45,978 nt of DNA from Actinomycetes bacterium. GTDB taxonomy: Bacteria; Actinomycetota; Actinomycetes; Mycobacteriales; Mycobacteriaceae. Positions 39,956 to 45,978 of the stretch are shown piece by piece. Location: positions 1 to 45,978 of the forward strand of contig JAEYMI010000068.1 in NCBI GenBank assembly GCA_023461275.1. Direction: 5' to 3'. The notes under the pieces are model-generated. The model was not told where the DNA came from. It did no database searches and saw nothing but the letters and a program-made list of their open reading frames with translations. Made by a program: the position numbers and the translations under genes. Position 1 is the stretch's first letter; the number at the start of each line of letters is the position of its first letter.

Positions 39956-40804
39956 ATGACAGTCAGTACTTCACAGGCGCCGCGCTCGAGTGCCGCGCTC
40001 ATTCCGAGCGCGGTATCCCCGCAGTCGGTGGACATGCGTGCGGGTGCGGTCCACATCGGCTTCACCGAGGACGCCTCCGACATCGAGGACGCACAACGGC
40101 TGCGGTACAAGGTGTTTGCCGAACACCCGGGCTACTCCGATGGCATCGGTGACGCCAGTACCGGACTCGACGCCGATCGATTCGACGAGTACTGCACCCA
40201 TCTGCTGGTTCGCCACGTTGACCACGGAGTGATCGGATGTGCTCGGCTACTGCTGCCGCCCGCCGCGATCGCTGCCGGAGGATGGTATTCGGCAACGGAA
40301 TTCGACATCGCCGCACTCGATCCGCTTTTGCCGTCGACGATCGAGATGGGTCGCGCGTGTGTTGCCGAGGCCCACCGCGACGGCTCGGTGACCGCGTTGA
40401 TGTGGGCCGCGGTACTCCGTTACCTGGAAACCACCGGCCACAACCACCTGATGGGCTGCGTGTCGGTCCCACTCAGCGACCGCAGCGGCCGGGGAGTCAC
40501 ACTGCGGGGCGTGCGAGATGTGGTGCGCGAGAAGTACTCGGCGCCGTACGCGGTGGTACCGCACGAGCGCCCGATGGTCGATGGCGTGGCGCTCGACGAC
40601 ATCGAACCGCCGGCCAGGACGGTACTTCCGCCCCTGCTGCGCGGCTATATCCGGCTGGGTGCCCGAACATGCGGTGATCCGGCCATCGACAACGTTTTCG
40701 ACGTGGGCGACCTGCTCACCCTCGTCAATCCCGATGACACCGACATTCGCTACCTGACACGGTTGCGCAACGCCGCCGACCGTCTCTCGACCACGGAGGG
40801 CTGA
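39956..40804 (+). CDS. GNAT-fold N-acyltransferase (hemolysin/OlsB-like), Rv3027c-like
   Basis: A 282-residue acyltransferase with the fold shared by OlsB, acyl-homoserine-lactone synthases and other GNAT proteins. IEDAQRLRYKVFAEHPGYSDGIGDASTGLDADRFDEYCTHLLVRHVDHGVIGCARLL (about residues 43-98) and EMGRACVAEAHRDGSVTALMWAAVLRYLETTGHNHLMGCVSVPL (about 130-174) are typical. OlsB-type proteins transfer an acyl group to ornithine. ATG 39956 is chosen; no clear Shine-Dalgarno site. A TCATGA-GTACG-TCATGA repeat lies upstream (39796-39812). Its stop overlaps the PlsC start (TGATG). Confidence 0.82.
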   Translation: MTVSTSQAPRSSAALIPSAVSPQSVDMRAGAVHIGFTEDASDIEDAQRLRYKVFAEHPGYSDGIGDASTGLDADRFDEYCTHLLVRHVDHGVIGCARLLLPPAAIAAGGWYSATEFDIAALDPLLPSTIEMGRACVAEAHRDGSVTALMWAAVLRYLETTGHNHLMGCVSVPLSDRSGRGVTLRGVRDVVREKYSAPYAVVPHERPMVDGVALDDIEPPARTVLPPLLRGYIRLGARTCGDPAIDNVFDVGDLLTLVNPDDTDIRYLTRLRNAADRLSTTEG

Positions 40805-41745
40805 TGAGTCACGCATTCGCCGAGGTACCCGAAACAGATACTGCGACTGACAGATTCGACGATCGCACGTTGTTGGTTCCGGCCGTGGCGAGTGTTGAGA
40901 TGGCGAATGCGTCGGTTCACACGATCCCGCACGCCCCGATCGGCCTGCCCGTCCCGCTGACCCACCACGCCTGGTACCCGTTGAGCCCGTGCGGTTCCGG
41001 GTGTCTTCCGCAGGCGATTGGTCGTCGTCGGCTGCTGGCAGTGGCGCGTCTGGTGTGGCTCGTGGGCACCATCGCCTGGTGTTTCATGATCGCCTGCGCG
41101 GTGGTCGTGACGCCGCGGCTGATTCGACGTCGGGCCGCGCGGCACGCATGCCGCGCGCTGCTGCGGGCGGTGGGAATCCGGGTGGCCATCGATGATCGGC
41201 GGCCGTTCCCGAGTAGTGCGCGCGCGCTGGTGGTGGCCAACCACATCTCCTTCCTCGATGTCCTCGCGGTCGCCGTGGTGAACCCGGCTCACTTCGTCGC
41301 CAAGTCAGACGTGGCGTCGATGCCGGTGATCTCGGCGGTCGCTCGTTTTCTCGGCGTGATCACCGTCGAGCGGGAATCGTTGCGCCGCTTGCCATCCGCG
41401 GTCGACGATGCCGCGCGGGTGTTGGAGCGAGATCGCTCGGTCGCGGTGTTCCCGGAGGGGACCACCCGATGCGGCCGGGCCACCGGAGCCTTCCGGCCGG
41501 CATTCTTCCAAGCGGCGATCGACGCCGGTGTTCCGGTGCAGCCCATGGCGATTCGCTACACCAACGCCGATGGCACAGCCGACACGTCGGCCAGTTTCAT
41601 CGGTGACGACACCATCATCGACACCCTGCGTCGCGTGCTGACCGCACGCAACATGACAGTGACCGTCCGGATTCACGAGATGCAGTTGCCCGGCAGCGAC
41701 CGCCGGGAGCTCGCCGAGCGATGTGAGCGACTCACCGTCGCCTGA
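40804..41745 (+). CDS. 1-acyl-glycerol-phosphate acyltransferase family protein (PlsC/OlsA-like), Rv3026c-like
   Basis: A 313-residue membrane-associated acyltransferase. The catalytic H147-x4-D152 box is in NHISFLD, and F216-P-E218-G-T-T is the acceptor-binding motif. A hydrophobic segment (about residues 83-102) probably anchors it in the membrane. The first 60 residues are hydrophilic and not conserved, so an alternative downstream start is possible. ATG 40804 overlaps the stop of the OlsB-like gene by one base. OlsB plus an OlsA-type PlsC is the known pair that makes ornithine lipid, hence the suggestion that these two make an aminolipid. Confidence 0.87.
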   Translation: MSHAFAEVPETDTATDRFDDRTLLVPAVASVEMANASVHTIPHAPIGLPVPLTHHAWYPLSPCGSGCLPQAIGRRRLLAVARLVWLVGTIAWCFMIACAVVVTPRLIRRRAARHACRALLRAVGIRVAIDDRRPFPSSARALVVANHISFLDVLAVAVVNPAHFVAKSDVASMPVISAVARFLGVITVERESLRRLPSAVDDAARVLERDRSVAVFPEGTTRCGRATGAFRPAFFQAAIDAGVPVQPMAIRYTNADGTADTSASFIGDDTIIDTLRRVLTARNMTVTVRIHEMQLPGSDRRELAERCERLTVA

Positions 41746-41757
41746 GCTTTTCGCCGT

Positions 41758-41813
41758 GGTTTTTTGTGCATCAACGATGACATAATGGGATAAATCGTCT
41801 AGTTTGTCTCATT
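41758..41813. promoter_or_regulatory. AT-rich promoter region with imperfect inverted repeat, upstream of DUF4334 gene
   Basis: Between the PlsC stop and the DUF4334 gene, AATGGGATAAA (41784-41794) and TTTGTCTCATT (41803-41813) form an inverted repeat with two mismatches. CATAAT (41781-41786) looks like a -10 element. The region is more AT-rich than its surroundings. The regulator is unknown. Confidence 0.45.
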
Positions 41814-41866
41814 GGACGACGCGCCACCTTCGTGACGTGTGATCGAAGCGCATCGGAGGTAGACCC

Positions 41867-42340
41867 ATGGCCAGCGGCCTGACAACAGCGCAAGAGCGGT
41901 TCGCCATTCTGCGCGCCCAACCGGGCACCGCCGATGACGCCGAACTCGACGCCATCTGGGCGGCGCTGCCGACCCTGACTCCCGAGGAGTTGTTCGGGCA
42001 GTGGAAAGGCGCGGAGTTCACGACAGGGCATCCGACCAACGGCCTGCTGGACACCATCGGCTGGTACGGAAAAACCTTCGTCTCGCGCACCGAGGTACAC
42101 CCGCTGATCTGCCGCGACAACGACGGCAACCTCTACTCCAACACGAGCGTCGGCAAAGGGCTCGCGAGCCTGTGGTCGGTGGAGTTCCGCGGTGAGGTGA
42201 CCGCGTCGATGGTCTATGACGGGCAAGCGATCATCGACCACTTCAAGAAGGTCGACGACAACACCGTCATGGGCATCATGAACGGCAAGGACGCCGTGGT
42301 CGGCGGGCGCTACCTGTACTTCTTTCTCGAGCGCGTGTGA
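41867..42340 (+). CDS. GXWXG/DUF4334 domain protein
   Basis: A 157-residue protein with the two known segments of the family: G-Q-W-K-G in EELFGQWKGAEFTTGHP (GXWXG domain, about residues 43-59) and the DUF4334 portion in the C-terminal half (NTSVGKGLASLWSVEFRGEVTASMVYDGQAIIDHFKKVDDNTVMGIMNGK). Its function is unknown; similar proteins are linked to small-molecule or lipid stress in actinobacteria. ATG 41867 has GGAGG upstream at 41855-41859. It lies at the edge where the Rv-like gene order stops and converges with the LacI gene. Confidence 0.83.
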   Translation: MASGLTTAQERFAILRAQPGTADDAELDAIWAALPTLTPEELFGQWKGAEFTTGHPTNGLLDTIGWYGKTFVSRTEVHPLICRDNDGNLYSNTSVGKGLASLWSVEFRGEVTASMVYDGQAIIDHFKKVDDNTVMGIMNGKDAVVGGRYLYFFLERV

Positions 42341-42341
42341 T

Positions 42342-43394
42342 TCAGTCCGGGCCGGGTGCCGGCGACGCGGTGGTGCGCCGGTTCACCAGGCTCGGCGGGT
42401 GTCGGTAGATGCGCTGTGGGGCTCCCGGTTGATCCATTCGTTGCACCAGAAACTTGGCGGCACGCACGCCCACTGCGTAGTTCCCGTTGTCCACCGAGGT
42501 CAGTGATATATGCCGCAGGCCGGCGAGCGCGGTCTCGTCGTAGCCGACGAGGGAGATGTCGTCGGGGATCCTCAGGCCACGATCGTCGGCCGCCGACATG
42601 GCGCCCAGGCATGTGACGTCGTTGAATCCCACGATCGCGGTGGGCGGTCTCACTGAGTCGAGAAGTCGTGCGGTGGCGGTGAATCCGCCCTCTTCGGTCA
42701 TTCCGCTGTACTCGACCGACGGTGCCGGCAGGCCGGCGTCGGCAAGGGTTTCGGTCACTCCCTGCAGGCGGAGTCGACCGACGAGGCCGGGACCTTGCAG
42801 GTGTGCCACCCGACGGTGGCCGAGTCCGATGAGGTGTTCAGTGGCCAGCCGGGCGCCGATCAGATCATCATCGACCGCAATGTCGACCGTCGGCAGGTCG
42901 GGTTCGAGCGTGCCCGCCAGCACCACGGGTACTGATCGCGCCGCCCGTTCGACGTCCACGTGCGCCTCGGTGGTTCCGACCACCACCAGACCGTCGACCT
43001 GACGGTCCAACAGGGTATCGACTGTGTTGCGGCCGACTCGGTGGTCGAGACGACTGTCCACCATGATGGGAGCCAGGTCGACCGCGTCGAATGTGGTCGC
43101 CAGACCTTCCAGCAGGCTCACATACCACGGGTTTCGGAGGTCGTTGATGATGATTCCGACTGTGCCGCTGCGTGATTCGGAGAGCCCACGCGCGATCGTG
43201 TTGGGCCGGTAGCCCAAGTCGCTCATCGCCGTCCGGACCCGTTCGCGACGTTCGTCGCTGACGTTGGGCTCATCGCGGATCACACGAGAGACCACGGATT
43301 TCGAGACGCCGGCGTGTGCGGCGACGTCCCGGATCGTCGCCGGTCGCCGCCTCTGCGGCGTCGCGATGGACGGTGTCTCATTCGCTTCGCTCAT
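42342..43394 (-). CDS. LacI-family transcriptional regulator
   Basis: A 350-residue LacI/GalR repressor. The N-terminal helix-turn-helix and hinge are in RRPATIRDVAAHAGVSKSVVSRVIRDEPNVSDERRERVRTAMSDLGYRPNTIARGLSESRSGTVGIIINDLRNPWY (about residues 16-90); the rest is the periplasmic-binding-protein-like sensor. It is divergent from iolG across a gap of 184 bp that contains a CebR/LacI-type operator, so it probably controls the inositol genes, with inositol or a breakdown product as the likely inducer. The start is ATG 43394. Confidence 0.9.
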   Translation of the reverse strand: MSEANETPSIATPQRRRPATIRDVAAHAGVSKSVVSRVIRDEPNVSDERRERVRTAMSDLGYRPNTIARGLSESRSGTVGIIINDLRNPWYVSLLEGLATTFDAVDLAPIMVDSRLDHRVGRNTVDTLLDRQVDGLVVVGTTEAHVDVERAARSVPVVLAGTLEPDLPTVDIAVDDDLIGARLATEHLIGLGHRRVAHLQGPGLVGRLRLQGVTETLADAGLPAPSVEYSGMTEEGGFTATARLLDSVRPPTAIVGFNDVTCLGAMSAADDRGLRIPDDISLVGYDETALAGLRHISLTSVDNGNYAVGVRAAKFLVQRMDQPGAPQRIYRHPPSLVNRRTTASPAPGPD

Positions 43395-43443
43395 CGGCTG
43401 CCCATCCTATGTCCTTTCAGACCGTGTCCTCTCAAAGAACGTC

Positions 43444-43490
43444 TTGCGTCGGGTGACGCCGCTCACGTACAGTCGCTGGGATCGGTCCCA
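43444..43490 (+). promoter_or_regulatory. iolG promoter with LacI-type operator
   Basis: TTGCGT (43444-43449) and TACAGT (43468-43473) with an 18-bp spacer make a reasonable promoter. Directly downstream, TGGGA-TCGG-TCCCA (43477-43490) is a palindrome (one mismatched pair) with the central CG of LacI-family operators; it resembles the CebR site TGGGAGCGCTCCCA. A second inverted repeat, GGTTC-GAAA-GAACC, lies at 43507-43520. The neighbouring divergent LacI protein is the obvious candidate to bind the first. Confidence 0.72.
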
Positions 43491-43578
43491 AAACTGTCCC
43501 ATATGCGGTTCGAAAGAACCAATACCAGGGATCAACCGCATCGACCGGTCACCCCGGATTGATCGTTCAGGAGGCGTC

Positions 43579-44598
43579 ATGTCGGTACGAGTAGCTCTGC
43601 TCGGTGCTGGATTCATCGGGGCGGTTCACGCGCGCAATCTCGCGGCGCATCCCGCCGTCGAGTTCGTCGGCGTTTACGACGTCGACGCCGAACGCGCTGC
43701 GCAGGTCGCCGACGTCTCGGGAGTGGGGGTGATTGGTATCGACGCTGCTCTTGATCCAGCCGTGGCTGATGCGGTTCTCATCGCATCATCGACCGATACG
43801 CATGCCGACCTGCTCGGTCGGGCAGCGTCGGCCGGCCTTGCGGTGCTGTGCGAGAAGCCCATCGATCTCGATCTGGCCCGCGCCATCGACACGGTGGAAA
43901 GGGCCGAGGCCACAGGCTGCGTGGCGATGGTCGACTTCAATCGTCGATTCGACGCGGACTACGCAGCGCTACACGCCGCCGTTACCGCCGGTGACATCGG
44001 CGAGGTGGAGTTCGTCCAGATGACCACCCGCGGGCCGGCAGTGCCGCCGATCTCGTACCTCGCCGTCTCCGGCGGGCAGATGCGCGATCAAACCGTGCAC
44101 TTCTTCGATCTCGCGCGGTGGATCACCGGTATGGACCCGGTCTCGGTCTTCGCGTCGGGATCGGTCGTCACCGACCCCCGCGTCGCCGACGTCGGCGACG
44201 TCGATCTCTCCCTCGTGACGTTACGCATGCCCACCGGTGCGCTGGTCTCCATCGACAGTGCCCGACGGACCGCCTACGGCTACGACGAGCGAATCGAGGT
44301 CATGGGATCGGCGGGGCTGATCGAGGCGGGCCGGCAGCAGACCGGGTCGATCACCCGATTCGGCGCCGGACACGCCATCGTCGACGGTCTGCATCCCGGG
44401 TGGTTCGAACGCGTGGCGGACACCTACGGCCGCGCCCTTGACCACTTTGTGTCGGCCGTCTCCTCGGGTGAGCGCATCGGTCCGACGCTCTCCGAGGCGC
44501 TCAAGGCGCAGGCGATTGCGGAGGCGGCGACCCGATCACTGACCAGCGGCATGCTCGAAACCATCCACTATCCGGTCGGATCGGTCCCGGTCGGTTGA
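43579..44598 (+). CDS. iolG: Gfo/Idh/MocA oxidoreductase, probable myo-inositol 2-dehydrogenase
   Basis: A 339-residue NAD(P)-dependent dehydrogenase. The Rossmann G-x-G-x2-G is LLGAGFIGAVHARNL (about residues 7-21), E-K-P is in AVLCEKPIDLDLA (about 92-104), and GGQMRDQTVHFFDLARWITGM supplies the D-x3-H catalytic residues. The locus (LacI, IolE and IolH neighbours) supports inositol-type substrates. ATG 43579 with AGGAGG (43569-43574) 4 nt upstream is chosen over a much longer in-frame extension. It may oxidise myo-inositol to scyllo-inosose or a related inositol. Confidence 0.88.
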   Translation: MSVRVALLGAGFIGAVHARNLAAHPAVEFVGVYDVDAERAAQVADVSGVGVIGIDAALDPAVADAVLIASSTDTHADLLGRAASAGLAVLCEKPIDLDLARAIDTVERAEATGCVAMVDFNRRFDADYAALHAAVTAGDIGEVEFVQMTTRGPAVPPISYLAVSGGQMRDQTVHFFDLARWITGMDPVSVFASGSVVTDPRVADVGDVDLSLVTLRMPTGALVSIDSARRTAYGYDERIEVMGSAGLIEAGRQQTGSITRFGAGHAIVDGLHPGWFERVADTYGRALDHFVSAVSSGERIGPTLSEALKAQAIAEAATRSLTSGMLETIHYPVGSVPVG

Positions 44599-44640
44599 AA
44601 CGCAAACGGAACTGAAATACCAACGAAGGAAAGAAGACTC

Positions 44641-45546
44641 ATGAGCAACATCATCGTCGGTTCGGCCCCGGACTCCTGGGGCGTCTGGTTTCCCGACGAC
44701 CCCCAACAGACGCCGTACGGCCGATTCCTCGACGAGGTGGCCGCATCGGGATACCAGTGGATCGAGCTCGGTCCCTACGGCTATCTGCCCACCGATCCCG
44801 AACAACTCTCCGATGAGCTCGGAAGTCGTGGCCTGAAACTTTCCGCCGGAACGGTTTTCGAGCATCTGCATCAGGAGAACTCATGGGATGCGGTGTGGTC
44901 GCAGATCGCCGACGTCGCGAAACTCACCGCGGCGGTGGGCGGCAAGCACGTGGTGGTGATCCCGGAGATGTGGCGCGACCCGGCCACCGGTGAGGTTCTC
45001 GAGGACCGCGACCTGACCGACGAGCAGTGGCGCGCCAAGACCGCCGGCATGAACGATCTCGGTCGGGCAATGTTCGAAACCTACGGTGTCCGTGCGCAAT
45101 ACCATCCGCATGCGGATAGTCACGTGGACACCGAGCAGAACATCTACCGGTTCCTGGAGAATACCGATCCCGAGTTCGTGAACCTCTGCCTGGACACCGG
45201 GCACGTCAGCTACTGCGGTGGCGACAACCTTGCCATCATCCGTGCCCACCCGGAGCGCATCGGTTACCTGCATCTCAAGCAGGTCGACGAGCAGGTCCGA
45301 GCCAAGGTGGCCGCCGACGACCTCCCGTTCGGTGAGGCCGTGCGACTCGGCGCCATGACTGAACCGCCGCTTGGCATTCCGGAGATGCCGCCGTTGCTCG
45401 ACGCGGTCGCCGACCTCGACGTCGATATCTTCGCCATCGTCGAGCAGGACATGTATCCCTGCACACCGGACACACCATTGCCGATCGCGCAACGCACTCG
45501 AAAGTACCTGGGGTCGTGCGGGATTCCCGCAGTGTCTTTTCGTTGA
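44641..45546 (+). CDS. iolE: Inosose dehydratase-like TIM-barrel protein (IolE)
   Basis: A 301-residue xylose-isomerase-like TIM-barrel protein. IIVGSAPDSWGVWFPDDPQQTPYGRFLDEVAASGYQWIELGPYGYLPTD opens the chain, and metal-site regions are YHPHADSHVDTEQN (about 158-171), LCLDTGHVSYCGGD and YLHLKQVD. IolE dehydrates scyllo-inosose in inositol catabolism; the downstream IolH-like gene and upstream iolG support that. The start is ATG 44641 with AAGGAAAG upstream. The stop codon lies inside a perfect 19-bp tandem duplication. Confidence 0.9.
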   Translation: MSNIIVGSAPDSWGVWFPDDPQQTPYGRFLDEVAASGYQWIELGPYGYLPTDPEQLSDELGSRGLKLSAGTVFEHLHQENSWDAVWSQIADVAKLTAAVGGKHVVVIPEMWRDPATGEVLEDRDLTDEQWRAKTAGMNDLGRAMFETYGVRAQYHPHADSHVDTEQNIYRFLENTDPEFVNLCLDTGHVSYCGGDNLAIIRAHPERIGYLHLKQVDEQVRAKVAADDLPFGEAVRLGAMTEPPLGIPEMPPLLDAVADLDVDIFAIVEQDMYPCTPDTPLPIAQRTRKYLGSCGIPAVSFR

Positions 45547-45567
45547 TCCAGTGTCTTTTCGTTGATC
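45530..45567. repeat. 19-bp tandem duplication across the iolE stop codon
   Basis: CAGTGTCTTTTCGTTGATC occurs twice, exactly back to back (45530-45548, 45549-45567). The first copy contains the last iolE codons and TGA (45544-45546). The unit is not a multiple of three. Confidence 0.95.
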
Positions 45568-45614
45568 GCTGTGCGTGTCTTTGCTCATTCACCGATCCCC
45601 TATAGGAGCCGACC

Positions 45615-45978
45615 ATGAAGATCGCCCTCGATCCGACGCCGTTCCATCACAGCCACAGCCTCCTCGAACTGCCGCAGGTGGTGGCAGAGCTGGGATATGA
45701 GTGGCTGCAACTGACCCCGCATGTGGACATGATCCCGTTCTTCAATCATCCCAAGGCCGACGACGACCTGGTCGCCAAGTTCCGCAAGGCGTGCAGCGAT
45801 GCGGGTGTCGGCATCGCCTCGGTGCTGCCCGTACTCCGGTGGTCGGGACCTGACGAGGATGCCCGCGAGGCCGCGGTGCGCTACTGGAAACGGGCCATCC
45901 AGATCACCATCGACCTTGGTGTGAACGTGATGAACACCGAGTTCTCCGGCCGACCCGAGAAGCCCGAGGAATCCGAGC
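45615..45978 (+). CDS. iolH: IolH-like TIM-barrel protein (partial, runs off the window)
   Basis: The first 121 residues of a sugar-phosphate isomerase/epimerase-type TIM barrel are present. The start KIALDPTPFHHSHSLLELPQVVAELGYEWLQLTPH and the segment VLPVLRWSGPDEDAREAAVRYWKRAIQITIDLGVNVMNTEFSGRPEKPEES resemble IolH of corynebacterial inositol clusters (from memory). Its exact reaction is not known. ATG 45615 has AGGAG (45604-45608) 6 nt upstream. It continues the iolG-iolE operon; the stop codon is outside the window. Confidence 0.8.
   Translation, partial: MKIALDPTPFHHSHSLLELPQVVAELGYEWLQLTPHVDMIPFFNHPKADDDLVAKFRKACSDAGVGIASVLPVLRWSGPDEDAREAAVRYWKRAIQITIDLGVNVMNTEFSGRPEKPEESE

Noticed and set aside
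43507..43520. GGTTC-GAAA-GAACC as a tRNA T-arm or second LacI site
   Set aside because: It has no cloverleaf partner and no TGGGA/TCCCA arms; it is a short hairpin only.
1..45978. CRISPR arrays, prophage, integrons, insertion sequences or a toxin-antitoxin system
   Set aside because: No array of spaced repeats, no transposase, integrase or phage structural gene, and no small paired toxin-antitoxin frames were seen.

Overview
This is a high-GC actinobacterial chromosome segment, most likely from the order Mycobacteriales and probably Gordonia or a close relative. The evidence is pervasive GTG starts and ATGA/TGATG overlaps, a mycothiol-dependent isomerase-family gene, a class Ib (NrdHIEF) reductase, a CtaD whose sequence is close to the mycobacterial protein as I remember it, and a gene order that follows Mycobacterium tuberculosis Rv3053c to Rv3026c (inverted, recalled from memory, not computed). 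No rRNA, tRNA, CRISPR array, prophage, integrase or transposase was seen.

Layout. 1-5.35 kb: regulatory region with two NrdR-box-like palindromes, then nrdH-nrdI-nrdE, a mycothiol-dependent isomerase-family gene, and nrdF. 5.4-10.3 kb (minus strand): SNF2/HelZ-type helicase, SWIM zinc-finger protein and a FUSC membrane protein, read in that order. 10.4-12.2 kb: a DUF2252 gene split by a frameshift in a run of eight G, and a small membrane protein. 12.3-13.8 kb (minus): beta-carbonic anhydrase and a FecB-like lipoprotein. 14.1-18.4 kb: ctaD, then serB2, a Pth2-domain protein and a cupin, the last three coupled by 4-nt overlaps. 18.4-22.0 kb: two membrane proteins, a TetR regulator with a large palindrome in front, and a luciferase-like oxidoreductase. 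22.1-27.9 kb: ABC ATPase, NUDIX protein, stand-alone LigD-type polymerase (minus), enoyl-CoA hydratase, methyltransferase and a THUMP-like methyltransferase. 27.9-30.3 kb: MFS transporter and divergent GlxA-type regulator.

30.3-36.2 kb resembles the mycobacterial methylglucose lipopolysaccharide (MGLP) region: a beta-propeller lipoprotein, a hexapeptide acyltransferase, a GT4 glucosyltransferase, a GH57 branching enzyme and a methyltransferase. Next come a dimethylsulfone monooxygenase (sfnG), both electron-transfer flavoprotein subunits (fixA/fixB), and a translationally coupled GNAT plus PlsC acyltransferase pair that could make an ornithine-lipid-like aminolipid. After about 41.75 kb the Rv-like order stops. 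A DUF4334 gene follows, then a myo-inositol catabolic locus: a LacI regulator divergent from iolG, iolE and an iolH-like gene that runs off the window. A LacI/CebR-like operator lies over the predicted iolG promoter.

Most genes are recognisable. The points most worth a second look are the G8 frameshift with a TGATG restart in the DUF2252 gene, short tandem duplications across three stop codons, an 18-bp-arm inverted repeat that contains the stop codons of two convergent genes, and several strong operator-like palindromes whose regulators can be guessed from position. I did not find a clearly new multi-gene system.
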